Assembly (NCBI GenBank): GCA_019239425.1
Contig: JAFAZX010000078.1
Location: 1-64,000 of the forward strand
Direction of reading: 5' to 3'
DNA length: 64,000 nucleotides
DNA from: Acidobacteriota bacterium
GTDB taxonomy: Bacteria > Acidobacteriota > Blastocatellia > Pyrinomonadales > Pyrinomonadaceae
The notes beneath the pieces were generated by a model, which did no database searches, was not told the DNA's origin, and saw only the letters and a program-made list of their open reading frames with translations. Positions 1-9,223 of the stretch are shown here, piece after piece. Each line of letters begins with the position of its first letter. Positions within the stretch are counted from its first letter, which is position 1. The position numbers and the translations under genes are program-made.

Positions 1-1
1 C

Positions 2-256
2 GTCGGCAAGCTCCTGACCGACGAGGCGATGTACGACGACGCGCACGCCGCCATCAACAACATCAACTCGACGGCGGCCCGGATGGATCAGATTCTCGCG
101 CAGGCGCAGGGCGGGCAGGGCACGGTCGGCAAGCTCCTGACCGACGAGCGCCTCTACAACGACGTGGACAACTTCACGGGCGAGGCGACGCACATGATTC
201 AGGACTTCCGCAAGAACCCGAAGAAGTACCTGACCATCAAGCTCAACCTCTTCTGA
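2..256 (+). CDS. MCE/MlaD-family protein, C-terminal fragment
   Basis: This reading frame is open at the left edge, so only the last 84 residues are visible. The sequence is helical and low in complexity, with the motif VGKLLTDE occurring twice (encoded by identical 24-bp stretches at 2-25 and 125-148). It ends in a short basic and hydrophobic tail, KKYLTIKLNLF. Such VGKLLTDExLY repeats and this ending are typical of the C-terminal helical region of MlaD/MCE substrate-binding proteins, which carry lipids across the periplasm for an ABC transporter. The MCE domain itself lies outside the window, so the assignment is by the tail alone. Confidence 0.7.
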   Translation, partial: VGKLLTDEAMYDDAHAAINNINSTAARMDQILAQAQGGQGTVGKLLTDERLYNDVDNFTGEATHMIQDFRKNPKKYLTIKLNLF

Positions 257-283
257 ACGGAGGAGTGGCAAAGGATTATCGAA

Positions 284-709
284 ATGGTCGGGGATCAGCG
301 CCCGCCGAGGCGCGCAGGTTGTTTGAAGAAGTTTCGGCTCAGGAACAAGGCGAAAGCGGCCGGGGGTGCCGAAAGGCGTTCTGACGAACGCTCCAAGGTT
401 AACTTCCGGATTCAACTGATGCGCGCGGACTCGCTCGAAGTCGAAGGCGTCGTCACAGACCTCAGCCCCGGCGGTTGCTTCGTCGAGTGCGGCGCCGAGG
501 TGGGCGAGGACGAACTCGTCAAGCTGCGCCTGAACGTACCGGGCCGGGGCGAACTCACGATCTGGGGCAACGTCGTCCGCCGCGCCGGCCGCACCGGCTT
601 CGGCGTCCGCTTCTCCGCCTTCTCACAGGGAGGGGCGCGCGACAAACTGGCCGAAATCATCAGCGGCCAAGTCGAAGCTTCCTCAACCGACCCGCTTACA
701 GATCAGTAG
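284..709 (+). CDS. PilZ domain protein
   Basis: This 141-residue protein has the two signatures of the c-di-GMP-binding PilZ fold: an arginine-rich RRSDERSKVNFRIQL segment (residues 30-45) and DLSPGG (about residues 58-63), followed by beta strands ending GFGVRFS. The first 25 residues are basic and poorly conserved, so the true start could be further in. It starts 27 bases after the preceding stop, consistent with co-transcription. A diguanylate cyclase/phosphodiesterase is encoded at 11.4 kb, but nothing links the two. Other PilZ-only proteins act as c-di-GMP adaptors; the target here is unknown. Confidence 0.82.
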   Translation: MVGDQRPPRRAGCLKKFRLRNKAKAAGGAERRSDERSKVNFRIQLMRADSLEVEGVVTDLSPGGCFVECGAEVGEDELVKLRLNVPGRGELTIWGNVVRRAGRTGFGVRFSAFSQGGARDKLAEIISGQVEASSTDPLTDQ

Positions 710-866
710 TAGACGGCTTCAGCAACGAGCAAACAAACTATGGGTGCGCAAAGGAGCCGTTATTGAATCCGAAGCGGGTCTGGGAACGGCAATTCTGTTA
801 TTTCGGATAAAGCGGATAAACGGGACTAAGAAGGCCGCGACCCTTCCGTTTATGTCATCGTTGCGA

Positions 867-944
867 AGCGGTAAGAACTGTGCGGAACTTCTCGTGGGGT
901 TCATAACCCCAAGGTCGGAAGTTCAAGTCTCCCCGCCGCTACCA
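867..944 (+). pseudogene. Degenerate tRNA-Met(CAU)-like sequence, likely integration site
   Basis: Bases 895-911 form a perfect five-pair anticodon stem around a seven-base loop TTCATAA (anticodon CAT). They are followed by a five-base variable loop, a T-arm with loop TTCAAGT, and an end reading CGCCGCT-A-CCA. The 3' half is therefore tRNA-Met-like. The 5' half is poor: the acceptor pairs only at about six positions (867-872 with 935-940), the D-arm is hard to form with normal spacing, and the T-stem has an A-C mismatch. It looks like a tRNA 3' end left at a recombination junction, but an unusual functional tRNA is not excluded. Confidence 0.5.
900..934 (+). repeat. Left 35-bp direct repeat (att-like)
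   Basis: The 35 bases from TTCATAACCCC to TCTCCCC recur at 13662-13696 with one mismatch (A at 919, G at 13681). They cover the anticodon loop to T-stem part of a tRNA-Met-like sequence. tRNA 3' ends are the usual targets of tyrosine recombinases, and recombinase remnants lie directly downstream of both copies. I read this as the left attachment repeat of an island. Confidence 0.68.
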
Positions 945-950
945 ACATTT

Positions 951-1416
951 TCAACGCTTTACGGCCGCCAGCTTCGGCGGCCGTTCCTCTTGTGTGGGGA
1001 CTTCCGCGTCGGTCGCTCTTCTCGTCGCTAAAGACTCCATCGCCCGCCTCAACCCCGAATCCGTCGCCACCGTATAAATCTGACTGGTGTTCACGTCCTC
1101 GTGGCCTAGAATCGCCGCGGTGTGGAACGCATTCGCCCCCGCGTCACCCAACCTAGTCGCCCCGTCCTTCGCAGATCATGGAACACAAAATCCTCAATCC
1201 CCGCGTCCTCACAAGCATTGTTGAAGGCTGTCTTCACCTCTTTGATGTGCCCGCCCGTCTTCCTATTCGGGAAGACATACTCGCTGCCCGATGCCCTACA
1301 CAATTCGAGCAGTATCTGCGAGCCCTGGAGTTCATCGGCACGAACCGCGCGCGCTTCGACTTGTTCCGCTGCCGACGATTGTTCTCCACCCGGATGAGGT
1401 TACGGTCGAAGTCCAA
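951..1416 (-). pseudogene. Tyrosine recombinase (phage-type integrase), frameshifted remnant
   Basis: Three minus-strand frames together make the catalytic half of a tyrosine recombinase. In order they contain FDRNLIRVENN...KSKRARFVPMNS, then SEYVFPNRKTGGHIKEVKTAF...FVFHDLRRT (the HxxR box), then HTAAILGHEDVNTSQIYTVATD (second His box and the tyrosine nucleophile). Frame changes fall near 1,300 and 1,130-1,150. No N-terminal arm-binding or core-binding domain is found upstream. The gene's 3' end abuts the tRNA-like sequence, as expected for an integrase beside its attachment site. It should be inactive. Confidence 0.85.
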
Positions 1417-1669
1417 ATTCGGCGGGGTGTTTGTTATACTGCCGCCTCGTCCGCTGCCTCGTCCCGACCTTTAGCCGGACTCCTGAGTTCTCTTCAAGCC
1501 CTTCGCAGGGCGGCTCTCATCCCGAGGCGGTGTAACTGAACCGAATCACGGGCGAACGTGTCGGCGGACGCGGGCAGAACGAGCCCGGACCGTCATACAC
1601 TCTTCGCGGGAAGATGTAGTTTGGCGCGGGCCGGCCTCTCCAAATAGAGATTCACACCGGAGCACTCTG
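1417..1669. other. Intergenic stretch between integrase remnant and nuclease-helicase gene
   Basis: No gene is supported here. It may hold decayed integrase N-terminal sequence and the leader of the next gene; CCGGAG just before the ATG at 1670 is a fair ribosome-binding site. I see no convincing promoter or hairpin. Confidence 0.4.
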
Positions 1670-4600
1670 ATGAAGCCCCCCTCACAGCAGGAACAGAGAT
1701 ACAGGCTAACGGCCTCGAACGTCGCCGCCTACTTCAAGCACCGCTGCGACCGCAACTTCCGGTGGAACACCGTCGAGGCCGTCTTCCGCATGAAGCCGGG
1801 CATCGGGTGGAACGTCCCGCGCAGGCGCCACGAGCACAGCCGCCTCGGCATACGTCTCCTCATGGAGGAGGGCGACAGGTTCGAGGTGGGCAACGTCGAG
1901 TCATACGTGGAGACCTACGGCGCGGCCGCAGTCCTGACGGAGGGGGTAGAGGATGAGGGCGGCCGGCGCAAGGTCAAAGACCTGAAGTTCGAGAGATTCG
2001 TGGAGGCGTTTGCCGCACCTCCTTTCCCGCAATTCGTCGCACAACTCGAAATCGTCCTACAGCCGGAGCAGGAGGCGCGGCTGCTGGGGCAGTTCGGCCT
2101 CGACCCGCGGCGCGTGAAGTTCGGGCCGGCGCGCCCCGACCTGCTCGAAGTCCTTCCGCCCGCAATGGAAGGCGGCAAGGCGCGGCTACGCATCTGGGAC
2201 TTCAAGGCGAGCCAGAAGGCGCGCCACGACCATTACATACAGGTCGCCTACTACTCCTTCCTCCTCGACCACGCCGTCAGAGATGCCGGGCTCACATCAG
2301 TTGAAGTTGACACGGAGTTTGGCGTCATCTGCTCGCGCGAAGGCACGCCGCCGTTCGATCTGCGCCCTTACCGGCTGGCCGTGGACGACTTCCTGCGCAA
2401 CCGCGCGCCGTCGCTCTTCGACACGCCGTCGGCCGACGCGCACTTTCACGTCGAAGACTACTGTTCCATGTGTGAGTACATGGATTCCTGCCGGCAGGAG
2501 GCGGACGCGCACTTCGACCTCTCGCGCGTCGCCTACATCAGCTCGGAGTCGAAGCGGAGGCTGCGCGCCGAAGGCGTCAGGACTCACCGGGAACTCGCCG
2601 TGCTGGCGGACGAGGGGCGTATCGAACGGCTTCAGGCGTCGAGCCACGACCTCTCCGTCAACCTCCCGCGCTACGTCTCGGCGGCGCGGGCGCTCGAAGA
2701 CGGCCTGCCGCGAAGCCTGGGCGCGACGACGCTGCTGATGCCGCGCTACGAGGACGTGCGGGTCGTACTGTGCGCCGAACATGACGCCGTCACGCAGACG
2801 TGCTTCGCGCTCGGCCTTAAAGTTTATGAAGGGTGGGACGCGGAGAACGGCAAGGCTAAGGGCAGTGAGCAGGTCTTCGTCGCGCGCGAGAAGGGTGGCG
2901 AGGCGCAAATCCTTCTCGACTTCCTCCGCGCCCTGAACGAACTGCTGAGGCGCGTGGACGCGGAGAACCGTGAGGTCGCCGCGCGCCCCGTTGACGATCA
3001 CCCGGCCGTCGCGGCCGCGCAGGCGGAGTGCGACGGCGCGGATGCTGCGCTAAATGACTTTAAGGCGAGGTGTCCGAGGCTCACGAAAACGAATTCCGCC
3101 TACGAAACTCTTCTCGCCGAGCGCGCCGCCATTCAGGAGCGTGTGAAGCAGTCGAAGGCGGCGCTCAAGCAGGCGCAGCGCGAAGCGGCGTGGGAACTCA
3201 GGAAGCAGCAGCGTCGGCTGCACTTCTACGTCTACGACACGGTAGACCTGAACGTGCTGCGCAGCGCCGTCGAGCGACACGTCTTCGACGAAGAGTCGGC
3301 CGAGATGGTCGAGCAGGTTTCGCACCTCGTCCGCCTCTTCCCGCCCTCTTCCATCCTTCAGGACGCGGAGACGTTCCGCAGCGTGCCGGGCACTGTCATT
3401 TCGCAGGTCTTGCGCTCTCTGGTCGCGCTCCCGGCACCGTACACGTACGACCTGACGACCGTCTCGAAGGCGTACCAGCCGACCGATGCTGAGGGCGAGG
3501 AGAGGGGCTACACGTTCCGCCCGCGCTATGGCTTCGGCTGGGAGTTCACGAATCAGGTCGCGTTCGAGCGGATCCACGACGTGTGGAGCGGCAAGGGTTA
3601 TAACCCTGACCCACGAAACCCGGAGAGGCAGCTGAGCGCCGAAGGGGTCTACGAGCGTATCGAGGAGACAGTGCGGAATAAGCTGCGCGCCACCGACTCG
3701 GTCATACGACGGCTGAAGCAGGAGTTCGGCGACTCACTCCTGCTGAGGAAGGAGCCGTTCCTGCTCTACGGCGAGTTCGACCCGCTCGACTTCCGCCTGC
3801 TTGAAGCCCTCCGGACTTTCTCGCTGCTCGAAACCTCTTTCGAGGAGCTTGAAGTCAAGCACGTCCACACGCTCCCGGTCGAAGACCGCGTCGGGAAGTT
3901 CGTCTGCGTGAGCGGCCTCCGTTTCATCGAAGGCAGCGAGCAGCCGGACGGCTCGATGTGGTTCACCTTCGACGCGGCGTCGCGCGACGTGAAGTTCGAC
4001 GCGGGCGAGTACAACCTCGTCGTCACGCCGGAGCGGCAGCCCGAGGTGCTGCTCGGGGACATCGACGGCAGGCTCTTCGACAGGAGTTTCCGCGCCGGGG
4101 ATTTGAAAGTAACGCTTGTCGAGTACGACCTGCGCGGCGACCCGCCGCGCCTGCGCCTCCTGCCTGACAACCCTGACAAGTTCAAGGAGAAGCTCGACCT
4201 CACGCAGCCGTGCGTGCTCGACCAACTCTACGTCGATTACAACTCCGGCCGCGTCATGCGTGTGCTCCGCGGTCTCCACGAGAACCCGCAGGCCGCGGCG
4301 CATCTCCATGAACTGCTGAAGGGCGGGATGGTCGAAGGCTGGCAACCTCCGGTCACTGCGTACGCTGCGGCGGAACGCCGGCTCCGCGAACTTATCGAGG
4401 CGAGCGGCGATAATCCGGACGGGCTGCTCAACGAGGGACAGTGGGCCGCCTGGCGCGGCGTCTTCCGCGAGCCACTGACGCTGATCTGGGGGCCGCCGGG
4501 TACTGGAAAGACGCACACGGTCGCGCACCTCCTCGTCGGCTACGCCCTTGCCGCGCTAGACGCGGGCCGGCCCTTGCGCATACTCGTCACCGCCGCGACG

Positions 4601-5875
4601 CACCACGCCATCGTCAACGTGCTCAGAAAGACTGCGGAGTTGGCCGGCGCGTATGGCCTCGGGGCGGCGAGCCTAACCGTCGCTAAGCTTCAAGGGAGTA
4701 GCAACCCGGCGGACGAAGAACTGCCGACTTCCGTGGGCCGCGTAGCCGACGCCGGCCTGGCGGGGCTCCTGCAAAGTGAGTCGCCGTGCGTGGTCGTGGG
4801 CGGAACGGTCTGGAGCGTCTACAAGGGTATGAAAGAGGCGGGCGCCCTCATCCAGCAGTGGTTCGACGTGGTGCTGGTGGACGAGGCTTCGCAGATGAAG
4901 CTGCCCGACGCCCTCATCGCCTTCAGCTCAAGCAAGGCGAACTCGAACATCATCCTCGCCGGCGACGACCAGCAACTCCCACCAATCATCCACGGCAGCT
5001 ACCCCGAAGAGCACGGACACATGCTCAACTCTGTCTTCGCCTTCGTGCGCCACCGAATAGGCGAGGCCGCGGCGGAAGACCCGACCGTCAGGGGGCGCAC
5101 GCTCTTCCAACTCGAAGAGAACTTCCGCATGAACGAGCCGCTGACGGCCTACCCGCGCGACGTGCTCTACGAAGGGCGCTTCCGCTCGACCAAACCGGAG
5201 ATACGCATCGCCACCACAGAGCCGATAGCCTTCGACTCCGATGACCTCATTGATCTCTTGCTCCACCCGGAGCGCCCCGTAGTCATCTGCCACTACGCCG
5301 CCCCGCGCAGTTTCACCGCGCGCAATCCCGTCGAGGCGGAACTCGTCGCCGCGTTGGCGGAGAAGCTCAGCCACGTTCTGATTGACGAGAAAACAGAAGA
5401 AGTATTCACGCCGAGAGAGTTTGCCCGACGCGCTCTGGCCGTGCTGTCGCCGCACCGCGCACAGAACAGCGCCATCCGACAGGCGCTCCGCGAGCTCGGC
5501 TTCGACACCGCGGCCAAGCCGCTTCCGCTCGTAGATACGGTCGAGAAGCTACAGGGCAAGGAGCGTCAGGTCATACTCGTCTCCTACGGCGTCGCGGACG
5601 AAGAGTACGCCGAGGCCGAGGCCGAGTTCCTCCTCAGCCGCAACCGCTTCAACGTCGCCGCCACCCGCGCCGAACGCAAACTCGTCGTCTTCTGCTCCGA
5701 CACCGTTCTCGACCTTGTGCCGACCGACCGCCGCGTGCTCCTCGAATCAATGATGCTCAAAGAGTTCCGCCATTATTGCTCCGACGGGAAAACCCTCGTT
5801 CCGTGGGCGTCTGCGGAGGACGGCGAGATTCTTCTGAACGTCCAGTGGAAGGGATTCCGAGCGCCAGCTACCTGA
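1670..5875 (+). CDS. Fe-S PD-(D/E)XK nuclease fused to superfamily 1 (DNA2/UPF1-like) helicase
   Basis: This 1,401-residue protein joins two enzymes. The N-terminal 280 residues form a RecB/Cas4-like nuclease: the active-site segment IWDFKAS lies near residue 177, followed by YIQVAYYSF. Four cysteines sit in the Fe-S arrangement of AddB/Cas4/DNA2 nucleases (C26, C265, C268, C274; CxxCx5C at the end). After a charged middle region comes an SF1 helicase: GPPGTGKT (941-948), VLVDEAS (about 1067), AGDDQQLPP (about 1098), NFRMNEP (about 1150), EKLQGKERQVI (about 1290) and FNVAATRAERKL (about 1325). All core motifs look intact. It should unwind and cut DNA. It sits in a tRNA-flanked island beside a SAP-like protein and a restriction enzyme, so a defence role is likely but inferred. 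Confidence 0.88.
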   Translation: MKPPSQQEQRYRLTASNVAAYFKHRCDRNFRWNTVEAVFRMKPGIGWNVPRRRHEHSRLGIRLLMEEGDRFEVGNVESYVETYGAAAVLTEGVEDEGGRRKVKDLKFERFVEAFAAPPFPQFVAQLEIVLQPEQEARLLGQFGLDPRRVKFGPARPDLLEVLPPAMEGGKARLRIWDFKASQKARHDHYIQVAYYSFLLDHAVRDAGLTSVEVDTEFGVICSREGTPPFDLRPYRLAVDDFLRNRAPSLFDTPSADAHFHVEDYCSMCEYMDSCRQEADAHFDLSRVAYISSESKRRLRAEGVRTHRELAVLADEGRIERLQASSHDLSVNLPRYVSAARALEDGLPRSLGATTLLMPRYEDVRVVLCAEHDAVTQTCFALGLKVYEGWDAENGKAKGSEQVFVAREKGGEAQILLDFLRALNELLRRVDAENREVAARPVDDHPAVAAAQAECDGADAALNDFKARCPRLTKTNSAYETLLAERAAIQERVKQSKAALKQAQREAAWELRKQQRRLHFYVYDTVDLNVLRSAVERHVFDEESAEMVEQVSHLVRLFPPSSILQDAETFRSVPGTVISQVLRSLVALPAPYTYDLTTVSKAYQPTDAEGEERGYTFRPRYGFGWEFTNQVAFERIHDVWSGKGYNPDPRNPERQLSAEGVYERIEETVRNKLRATDSVIRRLKQEFGDSLLLRKEPFLLYGEFDPLDFRLLEALRTFSLLETSFEELEVKHVHTLPVEDRVGKFVCVSGLRFIEGSEQPDGSMWFTFDAASRDVKFDAGEYNLVVTPERQPEVLLGDIDGRLFDRSFRAGDLKVTLVEYDLRGDPPRLRLLPDNPDKFKEKLDLTQPCVLDQLYVDYNSGRVMRVLRGLHENPQAAAHLHELLKGGMVEGWQPPVTAYAAAERRLRELIEASGDNPDGLLNEGQWAAWRGVFREPLTLIWGPPGTGKTHTVAHLLVGYALAALDAGRPLRILVTAATHHAIVNVLRKTAELAGAYGLGAASLTVAKLQGSSNPADEELPTSVGRVADAGLAGLLQSESPCVVVGGTVWSVYKGMKEAGALIQQWFDVVLVDEASQMKLPDALIAFSSSKANSNIILAGDDQQLPPIIHGSYPEEHGHMLNSVFAFVRHRIGEAAAEDPTVRGRTLFQLEENFRMNEPLTAYPRDVLYEGRFRSTKPEIRIATTEPIAFDSDDLIDLLLHPERPVVICHYAAPRSFTARNPVEAELVAALAEKLSHVLIDEKTEEVFTPREFARRALAVLSPHRAQNSAIRQALRELGFDTAAKPLPLVDTVEKLQGKERQVILVSYGVADEEYAEAEAEFLLSRNRFNVAATRAERKLVVFCSDTVLDLVPTDRRVLLESMMLKEFRHYCSDGKTLVPWASAEDGEILLNVQWKGFRAPAT

Positions 5876-5895
5876 GAAGAGCCCTTATTAATCGC

Positions 5896-7746
5896 ATGAC
5901 TCGACATAAAGAAGCCTCCAAGCTGCCGACAGTCATCGAAGCGTTGAGCCAACTGACGGTGGATGACCTGAAGAGGCATCTGGCCCTCCTGCCCACGGCG
6001 GAAAAGCCCACGCGCAAGCCGGAGTTGGTAGCGGAGATCGCGCGCCATCTCGAAGGCGAAGGGCTGCGCAGGCTCTGGGAACAACTGGACGGGACGCAGC
6101 GGGCCGCCGTCTCCGAAGTCGTCCACTCTCCCGACGGGCTGTTCCGCGCGGAGCGCTTCCAGGCCAGATATGGAGGGCAGCCGAACTGGGGCACAAGCAA
6201 CGAGTGGGGCTTCAACCGCACGCCTTCGCGGCTGTGCCTGTTCATCTACCGCGACGGCCTGATGCCCGCGGAGTTGCGGGAGCGTCTGAGGGCGTTCGTG
6301 CCGGAGCCGGCCGCACCCAAGCTTAAGGTCACGGACGAACTGCCGGAAGTTTTCAATCTGCGGGAGGAGCGTTTCGACTTTGAAGCGCGACGGCGGGAAG
6401 TGAAAGTCAAACAGATTCCCGTGACGCAGAGTGCGATGGAAAGAAATGCGTCGCACGACCTGCACACCGTCCTGCGCTTGATCGAACGCGGCAGGCTCAT
6501 GGTCAGCGACAAGACCTCTCTGCCTTCTTCCGCGACGGTTGATGAGGTCGCGGCACTCCTGCGCGGCGGCGACTATTACTACGTGCCGAACCAGTCGAAG
6601 AAGAGAAAGTACGAGCAGGAAGCCGGGCCGATCAAGGCGTTCGCGTGGCCTCTGCTCGTGCAGGCCGCCGGGCTGGCCGAACAGAGTGGAAAACGGCTGG
6701 CCCTGACTAAAGCCGGACTCAAGGCTTTGAGCAGTTCCGCCGCGGACACGCTGCGCCTGTGCTGGCAGCGTTGGATGAAGACGAAGCTGCTCGACGAGCT
6801 GCGACGCGTCGAGGTCATCAAAGGGCAGACGGGCAAAGGCGCGCGCGGCTTGACCGCCGCGGCCATCCGTCGCGCCGTCATCGCGGACGCGCTCAAAGAG
6901 TGTCCGGTTAATCAGTGGGTCAAGGCTGACGAGTTCTTCCGCTACATGCGCGCCGCGGGCTTCGACTTCGAGGTGACGCGCGATCCGTGGGAGTTGTACA
7001 TCGAGGAACAGGAGTACGGCAGTCTCGGCTACGAGGGCTTCGGCAAATGGAGCATCCTACAGGGACGTTACGCGCTCTGTCTCCTGTTCGAGTACGCGGC
7101 GACGCTCGGTGTGATCGACGTGGCGTACGTCGCGCCGGAGGGGGCGCGACAGGATTTCCGCGACCTGTGGGGCGCGGACGACCTGGAGTTCTTCAGCCGC
7201 TATGACGGGCTGCTCTACTTCCGCCTGACGACGCTCGGCGCGTATTGTCTGGGCCTGACGGACGAGTATGTTCCGACCCAGGTGACCGCCCGCGCCACCA
7301 TCAGCGTGCTGCCCAGCTTGAAGATCAGCGTGACGGGCGAAGCGTTATTACCCGAAGAGACGTTGCTGCTGGAAACATACGCCGAGAAGGAATCGGAGTC
7401 GTCCTGGTATTTGAACCGCGCTAAGGTCATGGCCGCGTTGGAGAACGGGCATCAGATAGCCGAACTGCGAGAATTCCTACAGGCGCGCGACGACCAGCCG
7501 CTGCCGGAAACGGTCGAAGGCTTTCTGCGGGAGGCGGAGCGCAACGCCGGGCGGCTGCGGGATCGCGGCCCGGCCGTGCTCGTCGAGTGCGCGGACGCGG
7601 CCCTGGCAGAGACTTTAGCGCAACACGAAAAGACGAAGCCGCTCTGCCTACGCGCGGGCGAGAAGTATCTCGTCGTCTCCGCCGAGGGCGAAGAGAGGTT
7701 CCGTCAGGCGTTGCACAACCTGGGTTACTGCCTGCCCAAAGTGTGA
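5896..7746 (+). CDS. SAP-like / helicase-associated protein of unknown function
   Basis: This 616-residue protein starts 20 bases after the nuclease-helicase stop, so the two are probably co-transcribed. Residues 10-45 (LSQLTVDDLKRHLALL...KPELVAEIARHL) look like a SAP helix-extended-helix DNA-binding motif. The rest is alpha/beta with several winged-helix-like stretches, resembling the helicase-associated part of XPB/Ssl2-like bacterial proteins, but no Walker or helicase motif is visible. I chose the ATG at 5896 because upstream residues overlap the preceding gene and look non-coding. The partner relationship is inferred from spacing. Its biochemical activity is unknown. Confidence 0.6.
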   Translation: MTRHKEASKLPTVIEALSQLTVDDLKRHLALLPTAEKPTRKPELVAEIARHLEGEGLRRLWEQLDGTQRAAVSEVVHSPDGLFRAERFQARYGGQPNWGTSNEWGFNRTPSRLCLFIYRDGLMPAELRERLRAFVPEPAAPKLKVTDELPEVFNLREERFDFEARRREVKVKQIPVTQSAMERNASHDLHTVLRLIERGRLMVSDKTSLPSSATVDEVAALLRGGDYYYVPNQSKKRKYEQEAGPIKAFAWPLLVQAAGLAEQSGKRLALTKAGLKALSSSAADTLRLCWQRWMKTKLLDELRRVEVIKGQTGKGARGLTAAAIRRAVIADALKECPVNQWVKADEFFRYMRAAGFDFEVTRDPWELYIEEQEYGSLGYEGFGKWSILQGRYALCLLFEYAATLGVIDVAYVAPEGARQDFRDLWGADDLEFFSRYDGLLYFRLTTLGAYCLGLTDEYVPTQVTARATISVLPSLKISVTGEALLPEETLLLETYAEKESESSWYLNRAKVMAALENGHQIAELREFLQARDDQPLPETVEGFLREAERNAGRLRDRGPAVLVECADAALAETLAQHEKTKPLCLRAGEKYLVVSAEGEERFRQALHNLGYCLPKV

Positions 7747-7864
7747 AGGTTGTAGCCAAGGTCAATCTCACCGGGTTCATGGTTCGGAAGGCAAAGAGTG
7801 CGGGAGGATAATGGGGGCTCGGCGAGTCCGGGGCCGAGGTTCATAACGAGAAGAAGACCACACA

Positions 7865-7889
7865 TGCGCCGGATGCTCCGTCCGGCGCA
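7865..7889. terminator. Perfect hairpin downstream of the nuclease-helicase operon
   Basis: TGCGCCGGA and TCCGGCGCA form a nine-pair perfect stem with a seven-base loop. No U-tract follows, so it may stabilise the 3' end or be a REP-like element instead of a true intrinsic terminator. The rest of 7747-8125 has no supported gene. Confidence 0.45.
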
Positions 7890-8125
7890 GTAGATAGTAT
7901 GTCTGTGTCCGCCGGAGGCTAAATCCGCTGGAATCAGTTTGCACTCTCTCTCTCCCATCGCATTACACCAGCCGCGGAAGCCTTCGACCGCGGCGAGAAG
8001 TGGGCGCGGTATCAGACCTGGTTGCCCGAACTCACCGATTACCTCTTGGTTTCGCAGACGAAAACCCGACTTGAGCGAGGCGGCACGCAACCGAGTCTCA
8101 AAATTTCAGTTGAAGGTCAGCGGAC

Positions 8126-9011
8126 ATGTCCGACTCGCTGAGTTACTACCTGCGTAAAATCGAGCGCCTGCGCGTTGACCGCACGCGCGACCTCCCTGCG
8201 CCGCACAAGCCGCTGCTCTTACTCGCCGTCCTGGACTTAATCGAGCGTGGAGAGATCGGCGACAACCGGATCGAAGTCTCGCCGTTGCTGGTCGAGACCT
8301 ACCTCAACTACTGGAAGAACATCCCTGCGGGGCAGCCGCGCCTCTACAACCCTTTCCCGCGGCTGCGCACCTCCGGCTTCTGGCACCTGCACGCGCGCGG
8401 GGCAGGAGGCGGCGCTGGCCGCAGCGCGCGGCTTTCAATCGGTCGCGCACCTCAAGAGGCTGGTGGCTTACGCCAGTCTCGACCCCGAACTCTTCATGCT
8501 GCTCCAGCGCCCCGAGGCGCGCGAATCGGTGCGGCAGTTGATCATCGGGACGCACCTGAGCCATTACGAACCACTCATCAAGGAGGCGACCGGCGAAAAC
8601 CACCTCATTAACGAGGCGGCGCAAAAACTTCACCGCCGAGCGCTCGGCGGCGAGAGCGAAGAGGCGCCGGCTTCTACGGCGCGCAGCGCCGCGTTCCGGC
8701 AGGAGGTCATGCGCCTCTACGATTACACGTGCGCCGCGTGCCGCCTGCGCATCATCACGCCGGAAGGCAGGTCGGCGGTCGACGCCGCGCACATCATCCC
8801 CTACTCGGAATCACGCGACGACGGGATCGGCAACGGCCTCGCCCTCTGCAAGCTGCACCACTGGGCGTTGGACGCGGGGCTCGTGGCGCTCGACGACCGC
8901 TACAGGCTACTCGTTTCCAACGCCTTTGAAGAGAGAGGCCACGCCGCGCTGCTGCTCCGGAGTTTAGACGCCAAGCCTATTCTGCGCCCGCGTCAGATTA
9001 AAAGTAGTTGA
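8126..9011 (+). pseudogene. HNH restriction endonuclease with sulfur-binding-type N-terminus, frameshifted
   Basis: Two frames join to a protein of about 295 residues. The first part (from ATG 8126) reads DLPAPHKPLLLLAVLDLIERGEI...PFPRLRTSGFWHL. After a frame change near 8,385-8,410, in the G/C-rich run GCGCGCGGGG, the second part continues AHLKRLVAYASLDPELFMLL...YDYTCAACRLRI...DAAHIIPYSESRDDGIGNGLALCKLHHWALDAG. The end is a complete His-Cys HNH nuclease (CxxC, DAAHI, NGLALCKLHHWAFD-type). The N-terminal pattern matches the sulfur-binding domain of ScoMcrA-like type IV enzymes that cut phosphorothioate DNA. The frameshift makes it a pseudogene unless it is a sequencing error. No dnd or ssp genes are visible. 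Confidence 0.78.
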
Positions 9012-9048
9012 AGGCAGCGGGACTGCTCTGCTAATATTTTTGAGGTCG

Positions 9049-9070
9049 GAGGAAGTCGCAGTTTCCTCCG
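9049..9070 (+). terminator. Hairpin after the HNH gene
   Basis: GGAGGAA (9049-9055) and TTCCTCC (9064-9070) form a seven-pair stem with an eight-base loop, followed by GTATTTTC. This is a plausible intrinsic terminator between the restriction gene and the signalling genes. Confidence 0.5.
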
Positions 9071-9223
9071 TATTTTCTACGCACTCCCTCACGCCCTGTC
9101 TCGCAGTGTGGCTGGTTCCCGGCGTCACCTGTGGCTTGAAGTCTGAGAATTAGTCTTTCTGCCTGCCCTCAAGAATTTCCCGACGGCCCCGCGGGGCTGT
9201 GTCCGAAGATTCTTACTCTATTT

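Noticed and set aside
867..944. Intact tRNA-Met gene
   Set aside because: The 3' half is good, but the acceptor pairing, D-arm spacing and T-stem have defects; recorded as tRNA-like instead.
7865..7889. attC-like or REP mobile element
   Set aside because: It is a plain perfect hairpin without R-box consensus or extrahelical bases.
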